Shown: positions 25,969 through 33,714 of the stretch, one piece after another
Layout of the letters: every line of letters begins with the position of its first letter
Numbering within the stretch: the stretch's first letter is position 1
Assembly (NCBI RefSeq): GCF_036013745.1
Contig: NZ_CP107880.1
Location: 372,001 to 436,000 of the forward strand
DNA: 64,000 nucleotides
Direction: 5' to 3'
Origin: Streptomyces sp. NBC_00483
Lineage (GTDB): Bacteria > Actinomycetota > Actinomycetes > Streptomycetales > Streptomycetaceae
Notes under the pieces: model-generated
Databases searched by the model: none
What the model was told of the DNA's origin: nothing
What the model saw: the letters and a program-made list of their open reading frames with translations, nothing else
Made by a program: the position numbers and the translations under genes

Positions 25969-26637
25969 GGTAACTCCCCCCTCGGAAGGCCCCCCGGCCT
26001 CCCGCGCTGTTCCCCTCCTCGGGAGGCCCCCAGCCCCCCGCGCCGCGCCGCTCCTCCCCCACGAGAGGCCCCCGCCTCCCGCACATGACATGCCCGGCTG
26101 TTTCAGCGCTACTTGAGCATTCCGCCCATTCGGTTCAGTCTGCGGCGGACTCGCATGCTCTGCTCCACACTCGACGCTCGAGGTACGCGGAAGTCCGCGG
26201 CAACCCCGGATGCTCCCCGCACCCAAGGTCCCTCTCGGGCACCAAGAAAATGATCACCCCCCGTTCGGCTCCGGAGACGCGGCTGTCAACTGCCCGTCGA
26301 GCCGGACCTATAGATCGCCATTTGTCGCCTGGTGTCCCAGCATGTGAAGCACGGTCAATCTAGACCATTGAACCGGTCCATAGAGAGGGATGTGTGGAAT
26401 TTGTGGTCACCGTTTGAAGCGGGACATGCGGACCGGCCACGGCCTGCGGATTCCCTGGCGACGGAGACATTCCATGTGACCTGCGACGACGGCCCCACCC
26501 CCGGCCACGGGGACCGGCGATTCCAGGACGTTCCGGAACCGCGGATCGCGATCAACTCGACCCTGTTCGGCCGATGTTGGTGGTGCACACGGGGCTGCGG
26601 GTGCGAGTACGGACCCCCTGGGTCAATACATACGAAA
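25969..26637. other. Upstream region of the exopolysaccharide operon
   Basis: No convincing gene is seen in this stretch of about 670 bases. Its left half is GC-rich. The part from about 26230 to 26640 is noticeably less GC-rich than the flanking genes, as expected for a regulatory region. It should contain the promoter driving the minus-strand operon that begins at 25968. A minus-strand TTGACA is present (26289 to 26284), but no good -10 element follows at the right spacing, so no promoter is called. A half-match to a DasR box lies at 26354-26369. Confidence 0.6.
26354..26369 (-). promoter_or_regulatory. Possible DasR half-site
   Basis: The plus-strand TCTAGACCA (26359-26367) is identical to the right half of the DasR-response element consensus, and about 10 of 16 positions match overall. 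A CAAT...ATTG dyad flanks it. It lies about 390 bases upstream of the exopolysaccharide operon and about 270 bases beyond the end of the GH84 gene. DasR control of the operon is only a possibility. Confidence 0.3.
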
Positions 26638-26670
26638 GCGCCCGCTCCGACCATCCGTCGAAGCGGGCGC
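26638..26670 (-). terminator. Intrinsic terminator after the GH84 gene
   Basis: A perfect nine-base-pair stem, GCGCCCGCT paired with AGCGGGCGC across a 15-base loop, begins 14 bases beyond the GH84 stop. On the minus strand it is followed by TTTCGTATG, a short U-rich stretch. It should separate the GH84 gene from the exopolysaccharide operon downstream. Confidence 0.75.
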
Positions 26671-26683
26671 CTTCACAGGAGCG

Positions 26684-28699
26684 TCACATCTGTGGCGCCT
26701 GCTCGATGAAGGTGTCCAGCACGCCGTCGGCCACCTTGATCGGTCCCTGCGGCCGGGTGGTGTCGGGGATGGTGGTGATGGCGGCGGCCCGCTTCGCCAG
26801 GTCGGCCGCCTCGGCGAAGTCCGACTCCCCACTGCCCGAGCCGAGTTGGGCGCGCAGCCCGTCGAGGGTGGCGTTCAGGGAGTCACCCCACAGGGCGAGG
26901 GCGTCGAGCCAGGGCTTCGTCTGCGCCAGGAAGGCCGGATCCTGCACTCCGGCACGGATCTGCTCGGGAGCCCCGGCCAAGAGGTCGGCATAGCCGGCCA
27001 GCTTGCGCAGGGCCGCCCGCCGCTCGGCCTTGGACCCGCCGTCCCACGCCTTGCGGAACCCCGCGAGGCGCGCCGCGAGTTCGGGCGCCTGCGGCTGCCA
27101 GTTCGTGTCGCCGAAGGTCGGCGCGAGGTGCTGGGTGTCGAAGAAGGCCAGCAGGGCCCGCGCGGTGTCCCGGTCGCCGCCGGCCAGGTAGTCGGCGGAC
27201 GCGCGCCAGGTGCGGTCGGGGTCGTAGTTCTCGTCGTTCCAGGCGAACGAGGCGCCGCCGAAGAGCGCGACCTTGCTCGGCGCCGCCTGGTTCATCGGGT
27301 TGAGCACGATGCCGCTCAACTCCTTGTGCAAGCCGGCTTCCCGCTTGTCGTACGGGGCCATCAGGAGCCGGCCCGCGGTCTGCCCGTAGTCGTTCACCGG
27401 GTAGTTGTCCCAAAGGAACACCTTGCGTCCCCACACCGTGGACGCGGCCTTGGCGTCCGCGAGGCTGATGGAGGGCGGCACGACGTCGGTGCCGGTCCAC
27501 TGCACGACGACCTTCGGGTCCAACTGCTCGCGCAGCACCGACTTGTACGCGGAGTCCGCCGTGTCGGAATACTCGGTGGGCACGAACTGGAGCGGCTTGG
27601 CGCCCTCATGCTTGTCGATGAAGTCCTGCTGCACCGCATTGAGCAGATCGGCCTGCGCCTGCCCCGCGGCGGCCCGGCCCGGCGCCCCGTACTTCGCCTG
27701 GTCGGCGTCGCAGTTCCACTTGGTGTAGCTGATGTCGTCGAGCGCCACATAGAAGCTGCGGGCCCCCTGCTCATACAGCGAACCCAGCTTCTCCTTCAGG
27801 GACTTCACGTCGTCGGGGTCGACGTAACAGACGGACAGACCCGGGGAGACCGCGTACGTGAAGTCGACATGGTGGGCTGCGGCCTGCTTGATCAGTTCGC
27901 CCAGATCGGCGAGCTTGTCGGCGGGATAGGGCGTACGCCACTTCTCCCGGAGGTACGTGTCGTCCTTCGGCGTGTAGATGTACGTGTTCGCCTTGACGTC
28001 GCCGTAGAACGCGAGTTGGTCGACGCGGTCGCTGTGCGACCAGGGCGCGCCGTAGAAACCCTCGATGCTGCCGCGCAGCGGCATGCTCGGGTAGTCGGTG
28101 ACCGAGACGGCCGCGATGCGGTGCGCCCCGGTCACCAGCTGACGCAGCGTCTGGGCGGCGTAGTAGACACCGTCGCCGTCGTTGCCCGCGAGGACAACGA
28201 TGTCAGAACCGGCGGCGCCCCGGGACGCGAGGGAGTAGCCCTCCGGGTTCAGGGTGTCCGGCACGGTGCCGCCCGCGGCCTTGAGCGCGGCGGCCACCGC
28301 GGTGTCCTTGATGGAACCGGCCACCACGGTCAACACACCACGTGCCGGAGCCTTCTTGACCGCGTCGCCGGCCTTGACGATGTCGAGGGAACGGGCCCCG
28401 GCGGCGGACAGCGCCCGCTTGATCACGTCGATGCTCGACGCGTCGACGCCGTCACCGAGGACGAGCCGCACCCGGTTCGGCACCCGCAGGTCGGCGCCCG
28501 CCGATCTCATGTCCTGCGGGGTGGGCGTGACAACGGGCAACCTCGCCGCCGAGCCGGCACCGACCGCGCCCGGCGCACCGTCGAGCGCCTGGGCGGGTAC
28601 GGCGACCGCCCCCAGGGTCAGCAGGAGCGCGGCGCCAACGAGAGCGGGGCGGGAGACACGAGGGAGACAGGACGAATGACGTTCGGGCATACGGGACAC
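26684..28699 (-). CDS. Secreted GH84 beta-N-acetylglucosaminidase
   Basis: The 671-residue protein starts with a signal peptide (hydrophobic core about 18-36, cleavage near AQA-LD). A GH20-like accessory domain (about 55-200) follows, then the GH84 catalytic barrel that begins with RGSIEGFYGAPWS (209-221). The catalytic Asp pair is D321-D322 in YVALDDISY, which uses the substrate N-acetyl group. A C-terminal helical domain follows. It removes terminal beta-GlcNAc (or GlcNAc on glycoproteins or hyaluronan) outside the cell. A GTG at 28699 has GGAGG four bases upstream; ATG at 28690 is an alternative. A DasR-like site about 43 bases upstream suggests control by GlcNAc-derived signals. Confidence 0.88.
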   Translation of the reverse strand: MSRMPERHSSCLPRVSRPALVGAALLLTLGAVAVPAQALDGAPGAVGAGSAARLPVVTPTPQDMRSAGADLRVPNRVRLVLGDGVDASSIDVIKRALSAAGARSLDIVKAGDAVKKAPARGVLTVVAGSIKDTAVAAALKAAGGTVPDTLNPEGYSLASRGAAGSDIVVLAGNDGDGVYYAAQTLRQLVTGAHRIAAVSVTDYPSMPLRGSIEGFYGAPWSHSDRVDQLAFYGDVKANTYIYTPKDDTYLREKWRTPYPADKLADLGELIKQAAAHHVDFTYAVSPGLSVCYVDPDDVKSLKEKLGSLYEQGARSFYVALDDISYTKWNCDADQAKYGAPGRAAAGQAQADLLNAVQQDFIDKHEGAKPLQFVPTEYSDTADSAYKSVLREQLDPKVVVQWTGTDVVPPSISLADAKAASTVWGRKVFLWDNYPVNDYGQTAGRLLMAPYDKREAGLHKELSGIVLNPMNQAAPSKVALFGGASFAWNDENYDPDRTWRASADYLAGGDRDTARALLAFFDTQHLAPTFGDTNWQPQAPELAARLAGFRKAWDGGSKAERRAALRKLAGYADLLAGAPEQIRAGVQDPAFLAQTKPWLDALALWGDSLNATLDGLRAQLGSGSGESDFAEAADLAKRAAAITTIPDTTRPQGPIKVADGVLDTFIEQAPQM

Positions 28700-28741
28700 T
28701 GCACCTCCACGGAAGCGGACCCTCGCCTTCGGGCGGGGGCA

Positions 28742-28757
28742 CGTGGTCTAAACCACC
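28742..28757 (-). promoter_or_regulatory. DasR-response element (dre)-like site
   Basis: The 16-base window matches about 12 of 16 positions of the dre consensus (ACTGGTCTAGACCACT), including the core TGGTCTA-ACCA with near-dyad symmetry. DasR is the GntR-family repressor of aminosugar uptake and chitin metabolism in Streptomyces, released by GlcN-6-phosphate. The site lies just upstream of a GlcNAc hydrolase, which fits its known target set. Confidence 0.7.
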
Positions 28758-28804
28758 ACCCATCCATGGCGGTGTCAAGATCCCGTAAGCGATGGGGAGT
28801 TGCT

Positions 28805-30721
28805 TCACGGCTCCTCGGGACCGTCCTCGTCCAGTTCGAACCACACCGTCTTTCCCTCCGGCTCCGGGCGGAGGTTCCAGCGGTGGGCCAGGAGGTCGAG
28901 GAGGACGAGGCCGCGGCCGGAGGAGGAGAGTTCGCCGGGGGCGCGGCGGCTCGGCACCTCGTCGCTGCGGTCGGAGACCTCCACGCGCAGCCGACGGTGG
29001 CCCTCGGCGCCGCTGATGTCGGCGCGCAGGACGGCGGCCTGCTCGGTGTGGATCAGTACGTTGCCGAGGAGTTCGGAGACGAGCAGCAGGGCGGTGTCGA
29101 CCTGTTCGGGGCGGGCCCAGTCGTGGAGCAGGCCCTGGAATTCGATGCGGGCGTCGGCGATGCCCTGGGCCTGGTCCTGTTCGAGGGTGAACCGCAGATT
29201 GCGCCCGGGCCGGTCCGCGTGGTTGCCGAGCGGGTCGCGGCGCAGGAGCAGCAGGGCGATGTCGTCCTCGGTGAAGGAGGTCACGGGACGGTCGCCCGGC
29301 TGCGTGGACTGCGGGGCGACGACCGCGTTCAGGAGCCGGTCGGCCATGCCGTCGATGTCGTCGGCGCCGCCAGGTGTCAGCGCGTTACGGACCCGGAGCC
29401 AGCCGGAGTACATGTCGTGGCCGCCGGACTCGATCAGGCCGTCCGTGCACAGCATGAGGATCTCGTTCTCCCGCAGCGTGAGAAGGCTGACCGGGTAGTC
29501 GTCCTCGCCGAGGTCGAGCCCCAGGGGCAGCCCGCCGCGCACGTGCTTGAGCAGGCAGGTGCCGTCCGGCAGCCGCAGGACCGGGTGCGGGTGCCCGGCG
29601 CGGGCGATGCGCAGCGTGCCCGTCGCGGGGTCGGCCTCCAGGTAGATGCAGGTGGCGAAGCGGCCCTCCCCGAGGGATGCCAGGAAGTGGGAGGCGCGGA
29701 CGAGGACGGCGTCGGGGCCGTGGCCCTCGGCGGCGTAGGCGTGGATGGCGGTGCGCAGTTGCGACATCAGCCCGGCGGCCTGCACATCGTGGCCCTGGAC
29801 GTCGCCGATCACCAGGCCGAGGCGCCCGTTGGGCAGGGTGATGCTGTCGAACCAGTCGCCGCCGACCATGAGCCCGCCACCGGTGGGTACGTAACGGGCG
29901 GTGACGGTGACCCCTTCGGGACCCGGGCCGATGCGGCCCATGCTGCTGCGCAGGCTCTGCGACAGGGTGCGGTCCGCCTGGCCGTCGTAGGTCTGCTCGA
30001 TGCACTGGCCCAGCAGCCGGGCGAGGGTCACCAGGAAGGTGCCGGTGCCGCCGGTCGTCTCCACCGGGGCGTCGAAGGCGGCCATCCACACGCCGGTGAG
30101 CTGGCCGTACGTGGTGAGCGGCAGGAACGCCCACGACTCGTACTGTGCCGGCTCCGCGTACCCACTGGCGGAGGGGAACCGCTCCCGGTAGTCCTGCGGC
30201 GAGGGCAGCACCACGGGCCGCCCTGTTCTGGCCACCTGGGCCGCGGGGTGGGCCGTGCGCAGCGGCAGCCGGAACGCGTCGGCCTCGCCGTCGCTCAGGC
30301 CGAACTGGCCTACGCAGTGCAGCACTTCACGGTCCGCCCGGAAGACCGCCTGTCCGCGCAGCGGGAACGTGTCGTCGGCCAGCTGGGAGATCAGCGCGAG
30401 GGCCTCCCCCAGTGACGCGACGCGGGCCAGCGCGTGTCCGGTGACGAGCAGGTCGGTGTCGTGGTGTCTCGTACCCGTACGCCGCGGAGGCCGGTCCGAG
30501 CCCGTGCCCGGCCCCCCGGAGGCCGGTCCGGCCAGCCGGTTGAGCACGTCGACCTGGCGAACCTCGGCGTCGTACGCCTCTGGTTCCTCGTGCTCCTCGG
30601 GCTCCTCTTCGGGGATTCCGCGCTCGCGCCCGCCACCCACCTGCGGCACTCCCCTCGGCTCGACGCACTCCGGTTTCACCCCATCGTCCGACGATCGGCC
30701 GTGCCGCGCCTGCTCTCGCAC
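28805..30721 (-). CDS. GAF-SpoIIE phosphatase-HATPase regulator
   Basis: The 638-residue cytoplasmic protein has an acidic N-terminus, a GAF-like sensor (about residues 95-245), and a SpoIIE/PP2C phosphatase domain (about 270-470). The phosphatase carries the metal-binding aspartates in VGGDWFDSI, IGDVQGHD and CTDGLIE. A C-terminal histidine-kinase-like ATPase domain (about 500-638) contains SELLGNVLIHTE and the ATP-lid GRGLVLLDLLA. This is a common Streptomyces switch type, combining phosphatase and anti-sigma-factor kinase activity. No anti-sigma antagonist gene is adjacent. The GTG start at 30721 is the first in the frame. The signal it senses is unknown. Confidence 0.86.
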   Translation of the reverse strand: MREQARHGRSSDDGVKPECVEPRGVPQVGGGRERGIPEEEPEEHEEPEAYDAEVRQVDVLNRLAGPASGGPGTGSDRPPRRTGTRHHDTDLLVTGHALARVASLGEALALISQLADDTFPLRGQAVFRADREVLHCVGQFGLSDGEADAFRLPLRTAHPAAQVARTGRPVVLPSPQDYRERFPSASGYAEPAQYESWAFLPLTTYGQLTGVWMAAFDAPVETTGGTGTFLVTLARLLGQCIEQTYDGQADRTLSQSLRSSMGRIGPGPEGVTVTARYVPTGGGLMVGGDWFDSITLPNGRLGLVIGDVQGHDVQAAGLMSQLRTAIHAYAAEGHGPDAVLVRASHFLASLGEGRFATCIYLEADPATGTLRIARAGHPHPVLRLPDGTCLLKHVRGGLPLGLDLGEDDYPVSLLTLRENEILMLCTDGLIESGGHDMYSGWLRVRNALTPGGADDIDGMADRLLNAVVAPQSTQPGDRPVTSFTEDDIALLLLRRDPLGNHADRPGRNLRFTLEQDQAQGIADARIEFQGLLHDWARPEQVDTALLLVSELLGNVLIHTEQAAVLRADISGAEGHRRLRVEVSDRSDEVPSRRAPGELSSSGRGLVLLDLLAHRWNLRPEPEGKTVWFELDEDGPEEP

Positions 30722-30790
30722 GCCATGCGGGCGACCACGCCGGGCGCGCGACCGGGCCGGAGCCCGTCCGGGCGCCCGGACGCGCCTGTG

Positions 30791-31096
30791 TCACCAGGAG
30801 GACTTGGTGACCCCCGGAAGGTGTCCCGCGTGCGCCTCCTCTCGCAGCCGCACGCGGGAGAGGCCGAATTTGCGCAGGTGCCCGCGCGGCCTGCCGTCCA
30901 CGCTGTCGCGGTTGCGGACCCGCGTCGCGCTGGCGTCGCGCGGCTGCCGGCGCAGTTCGGCCAGGGCCGCGGCGCGCTCGGCCTCCGGGGTGCCCGGGCG
31001 CCGGACGATCTCCTTCAGCGCCGCGCGGCGGACGGCGTACCGCTCGACGATCGCCTTCCGCTTCTCGTTCTTCGCGATCTTGCTCTGCTTCGCCAT
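30791..31096 (-). CDS. rpsN: 30S ribosomal protein S14, zinc-free paralogue
   Basis: The 101-residue S14 starts [17 protein letters not shown] and ends with the [26 protein letters not shown] core. It lacks the C-x-x-C zinc ribbon of the short zinc form, so it is the C-minus type used when zinc is scarce. It is encoded directly after rpmB with a one-base TGATG overlap. It should replace the zinc-binding S14 in ribosomes during zinc limitation, freeing zinc. The neighbouring Zur box at 31389 probably controls it. Confidence 0.93.
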   Translation of the reverse strand: MAKQSKIAKNEKRKAIVERYAVRRAALKEIVRRPGTPEAERAAALAELRRQPRDASATRVRNRDSVDGRPRGHLRKFGLSRVRLREEAHAGHLPGVTKSSW

Positions 31097-31332
31097 CAGA
31101 CCTTCCCCCCTCGCGCGCGGATCCGCGCGACCGCGGCCTCGACGCCGATGACGTCGACGGTCTTGACTCCCCTGGCGCTCAGGGTGAGCCGCACGCTGCG
31201 GCCCTCGCTGGGCAGCCAGTAGCGCTTGCGCTGGATGTTCGGGTCGAAGCGGCGCGAGGTGCGCCGGTGCGAGTGGGAGATGCGGTTGCCGAAGCGCGGT
31301 GCGGCTCCGGTCAGTTGGCAGTGGGCGGACAT
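31096..31332 (-). CDS. rpmB: 50S ribosomal protein L28, alternative (zinc-free) form
   Basis: The 78-residue L28 has the family core [22 protein letters not shown]. The N-terminal C-x-x-C of the zinc form is reduced to a single Cys (CQLTG), so it should not bind zinc tightly. ATG 31332 is preferred over longer starts because GGAGAGGG lies about six bases upstream and the length matches L28. It is the first gene of the minus-strand arm that leaves the Zur-box region and is coupled to rpsN. Confidence 0.92.
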   Translation of the reverse strand: MSAHCQLTGAAPRFGNRISHSHRRTSRRFDPNIQRKRYWLPSEGRSVRLTLSARGVKTVDVIGVEAAVARIRARGGKV

Positions 31333-31381
31333 GCGGTCCCTCTCCGTTCGTCCTGTGTCGTGCGTGACCATGGCCCCGTTA

Positions 31382-31409
31382 TTGAACATGGAAACCATTG
31401 CCATATAGT
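31382..31409 (+). promoter_or_regulatory. rpmG promoter, with start at or near the ATG
   Basis: TTGAAC (31382-31387) and TATAGT (31404-31409) are separated by 16 bases and face rpmG. The expected transcription start about seven bases beyond the -10 coincides with the A of the rpmG ATG at 31416, so the message is probably leaderless. The whole spacer is filled by the Zur box, which would block RNA polymerase. Confidence 0.65.
31389..31403. promoter_or_regulatory. Zur box between rpmB and rpmG
   Basis: TGGAAACCATTGCCA is an imperfect 7-1-7 palindrome matching about 10 of 15 positions of the Streptomyces Zur box (TGAAAATGATTTTCA type). It lies in the divergent promoter region of zinc-free ribosomal protein genes, the classic Zur target in Streptomyces. 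One box could repress both rpmG-rpmE-COG0523-rpsR and rpmB-rpsN. Confidence 0.75.
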
Positions 31410-31415
31410 AGCGGC

Positions 31416-31580
31416 ATGGCACGCAACGAACTGCGCCCGATCGTCAAACTCCGCTCCACGGCAGGCACGGGCCACACCTACGTCACCCGCAAGAACCGCA
31501 GGAACAACCCGGACCGCCTGGTCCTGCGCAAGTACGACCCCGTGATCGGCCGGCACGTCGACCACCGCGAAGAACGCTGA
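31416..31580 (+). CDS. rpmG: 50S ribosomal protein L33, zinc-free paralogue
   Basis: The 54-residue L33 ([19 protein letters not shown]..., then [21 protein letters not shown]) contains no cysteine, so it is the C-minus form. No ribosome-binding site precedes the ATG, and the promoter -10 ends six bases upstream, so translation from a leaderless message is likely. It opens the plus-strand Zur-controlled operon with rpmE, a COG0523 protein and rpsR. Confidence 0.92.
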   Translation: MARNELRPIVKLRSTAGTGHTYVTRKNRRNNPDRLVLRKYDPVIGRHVDHREER

Positions 31581-31599
31581 GCGTCGGCCCCCGCACAAC

Positions 31600-31662
31600 C
31601 ACTCGAACCACTCGCACCACTTGAAGCACTTGAAGCACTTGAAGCACTTGAATCACCTGGAG
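31600..31662 (+). repeat. Seven imperfect 9-base tandem repeats before rpmE
   Basis: Seven consecutive 9-base units of the form CACTTGAAG run from 31600 to 31662. The first two diverge (CACTCGAAC, CACTCGCAC), the next three are identical, and the last two drift (CACTTGAAT, CACCTGGAG). The last unit supplies the GGAG ribosome-binding site, six bases before the rpmE ATG at 31669. The unit length is three codons and the array is in frame with rpmE. Confidence 0.9.
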
Positions 31663-31668
31663 TCCGCC

Positions 31669-31923
31669 ATGAAGCCCGGCATCCACCCGACCTACCGGCC
31701 CGTTGTCTTCCGCGACAAGGCCGCCGGATTCGCCTTCCTGACCCGTTCCACGCTCACCACCGACCGCACGGTCGAGTGGGGGGACGGCCAGACCTACCCC
31801 GTGTACGACGTCGAGGTCTCCTCGGCGAGCCACCCCTTCTACACCGGCACCGCCCGCGTCATGGACACCGCGGGACGGGTCGAGCGCTTCGAGCGCCGCT
31901 TCGGCCGCCGAGGGGACCGGTGA
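31669..31923 (+). CDS. rpmE: 50S ribosomal protein L31 type B (zinc-free)
   Basis: The 84-residue L31 type B begins [16 protein letters not shown] and has the [26 protein letters not shown] end; it has no cysteines, unlike zinc-binding L31. The ATG at 31669 is preferred because GGAG lies six bases upstream and L31 homology starts exactly there. In-frame reading would allow a 16-residue Lys/His/Leu-rich extension starting from TTG 31621, encoded by the 9-base repeats. Its stop overlaps the start of the COG0523 gene by one base (TGATG). Confidence 0.93.
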   Translation: MKPGIHPTYRPVVFRDKAAGFAFLTRSTLTTDRTVEWGDGQTYPVYDVEVSSASHPFYTGTARVMDTAGRVERFERRFGRRGDR

Positions 31924-33077
31924 TGGGCGGCCACGACCGGCTGCCCGTCGTGATCGTCGGCGGCCTGCACAGCGAAGCGCGCCGGGAGGTGGTGCGGGGC
32001 CTGCTCGACGCGGTGCCGTCCAGCGTGGCCCTCCACCACGACCTCGGCACCGCCCCGTCGGGGACCGTGACCCGCACGATCCGGGACTCGTCCGGTGAAC
32101 TCGGCCGCGGGGAGGCGCCGTTGGTCAACGACTGCGCCTGCTGCGCCCTGCGCGAGGACCTCGTGCCGGAGCTCGAACGCCTCGCGGCCGACGGGCTGAC
32201 CCGCCTCGCCGTCGTGGAACTGTGGGACTCCGTCGAGCCACAGGCCATGGCGGATGTCGTCGCCGCGCACGGTGCGCCGGCGCTGCAGCTGACCGGCGTC
32301 GTCACGGCCGTCGACCCCGCGCTCGTCCTCCCCTACCTGGGCAACGGGGACGACCTCGCCGAGGCCGGACTCGCGGCGGCCGCGAGCGATCAGCGTACGG
32401 TCGCGGACACCTGGGCCCGGCAGCTGGAGTACGCCTCCGTCGTCGCCGTCACCGAGAGCCCGGAGGCGGACGAGGAGGACCGGGCCCTGCTCGCCCAGCT
32501 GCACCCGACGGGGCGGCAGGTGCCGGCCCGGTCGACCGAACTGGCCCGGCTCGTCCTCGCCGGGTTCGACGTCGAGGCGGCGCGCACCGCCCAGCACCCG
32601 GCCAGCGCCCGGCTGCCGCAGGAGGCGGAGGAAGCCGGGGTCGGCACCCTCGTATGGCACCGCCACCGGCCGTTCCATCCGCAGCGGCTGTTCGACGCCC
32701 TGGAGGACCTGTGCTGCGCCGCGGCCCGCAGCCGGGGGCGGTTCTGGCTCGCCGACCGGCCCGACACCCTGCTGTCCTGGGACGCGGCGGGCGGCGCCCT
32801 GGGCGTCGACGACTGCGGGCCCTGGCTGCACTCACTGCCCGACGCCGCCTGGGAGTTGGTGCCGCCCGAGCGGCGCGCGGCGGCGGCCATGGACTGGCAC
32901 CCGGAGCACGGCGACCGCTGCCAGCACCTCGTGTTCACCTCCCCCGCCCTCGACCGCGAAGGACTGACCGCGCTCCTCGACTCCTGCCTGCTCACCGACG
33001 ACGAGTACCGCGCTGGCCCAGCCGGTTGGAGCCGGCTCCCCGCCGCCTTCGACCCGCTCCTCGACCCCGCACGCTGA
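31923..33077 (+). CDS. COG0523/CobW-like metallochaperone with degenerate P-loop
   Basis: The 384-residue protein has the COG0523 layout, with the hallmark metal-binding C-x-C-C at DCACC (C71, C73, C74), a [13 protein letters not shown] second region, and a C-terminal CobW_C-like domain rich in His and Trp ([17 protein letters not shown]). The normal Walker A (G-x-x-x-x-G-K-T) is replaced by GGLHSEAR at residues 13-20, so GTP binding may be lost. Family members deliver zinc or related metals. Lying in a Zur-type operon between rpmE and rpsR, it probably handles zinc under starvation. It is translationally coupled to rpmE. Confidence 0.85.
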   Translation: MGGHDRLPVVIVGGLHSEARREVVRGLLDAVPSSVALHHDLGTAPSGTVTRTIRDSSGELGRGEAPLVNDCACCALREDLVPELERLAADGLTRLAVVELWDSVEPQAMADVVAAHGAPALQLTGVVTAVDPALVLPYLGNGDDLAEAGLAAAASDQRTVADTWARQLEYASVVAVTESPEADEEDRALLAQLHPTGRQVPARSTELARLVLAGFDVEAARTAQHPASARLPQEAEEAGVGTLVWHRHRPFHPQRLFDALEDLCCAAARSRGRFWLADRPDTLLSWDAAGGALGVDDCGPWLHSLPDAAWELVPPERRAAAAMDWHPEHGDRCQHLVFTSPALDREGLTALLDSCLLTDDEYRAGPAGWSRLPAAFDPLLDPAR

Positions 33078-33099
33078 CCCTCCGAAAGGAAGAACCGAC

Positions 33100-33336
33100 A
33101 TGCCCCGTTCCCGTACTCCGCGCAAGCCCGCCAAGCCGCGCCCGAACCCGCTCGACGCGGCCGGCATCACCTACGTCGACTACAAGGACACCGACCTGCT
33201 GCGCCAGTTCATCTCCGACCGCGGCAAGATCCGCAGCCGCCGCGTCACCCGCCTCACGGTGCAGCAGCAACGCCAGGTGAGCGCCGCCATCAAGAACGCC
33301 CGCGAGATGGCACTGCTGCCGTACGGGAACAGGTGA
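33100..33336 (+). CDS. rpsR: 30S ribosomal protein S18, zinc-free paralogue
   Basis: The 78-residue S18 (core [31 protein letters not shown], followed by [20 protein letters not shown]) lacks the cysteines found in zinc-binding S18 proteins. A GGAAGAA ribosome-binding site lies about seven bases before the ATG. It closes the plus-strand Zur-type operon. Gene order (rpsN-rpmB / rpmG-rpmE-COG0523-rpsR) follows the known Streptomyces zinc-response module. Confidence 0.93.
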   Translation: MPRSRTPRKPAKPRPNPLDAAGITYVDYKDTDLLRQFISDRGKIRSRRVTRLTVQQQRQVSAAIKNAREMALLPYGNR

Positions 33337-33449
33337 CCGGGGCGGCCGCGGCGCCACTCAGCCCTCCGACGCTGCCAGCCATGCCGGCGTGGCCACGGGA
33401 TCCGTGCCGCCGATCCCTCAGTACGTGAAGGGAACGCCGAAGCGTCTCG

Positions 33450-33601
33450 AACTCCGGTGTGCCGGCGGCGGTCTGCGCGGTGGCGGTCGAGGCGTGGGGA
33501 AGGCCCGTCGCCTCGGCCACCGGCAGGGCGTCCATGTCGGCGCGGAGCAGCACCGTGGGGCCCTCGCCGCCGCGCAGCACGCGGATCAGGCCGATGCCGC
33601 C
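33450..33601 (-). pseudogene. Remnant of an M20 family peptidase/amidohydrolase
   Basis: On the minus strand, translation from about 33601 gives GLIRVLRGGEGPTVLLRADMD, ALPVAEATGLPHASTATA. This matches the metal-binding N-terminal region of M20 hydrolases (GPTVLLRADMDALP.. E.TGLPYAS). No gene upstream supplies the first 60 or so residues, and after about residue 45 the frame continues into unrelated sequence without the following H-A-C-G-H-D motif. The gene is therefore a short fragment, probably left by deletion. The remaining 33337-33714 interval holds no other gene; an isolated CCTCAAG/CTTGAGG hairpin lies at 33612-33628. Confidence 0.65.
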
Positions 33602-33714
33602 GACGCCCTCTCCTCAAGTCCCTTGAGGACGGTGTCGGTTGCGCGGGTCACGAAGGGGTCCCTTCACCTGGGGGCGTCCCTTCAGTACAACCCGGCCCCG
33701 GCACCGCCGCACGC

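Noticed and set aside
26261..26289. A minus-strand TTGACA as promoter of the exopolysaccharide operon
   Set aside because: No acceptable -10 sequence is found 16-18 bases downstream, so only the region is described.
26846..30415. A continuous open frame of 1189 codons on the plus strand
   Set aside because: It lies opposite the GH84 and SpoIIE genes, has no homology and is rich in Arg, Gly, Val and Pro; it is a by-product of high GC codon use.
33612..33628. CCTCAAG-TCC-CTTGAGG hairpin as terminator
   Set aside because: The loop is only three bases, no U-tract follows on either strand, and it falls inside the M20 remnant, so it is mentioned but not called.
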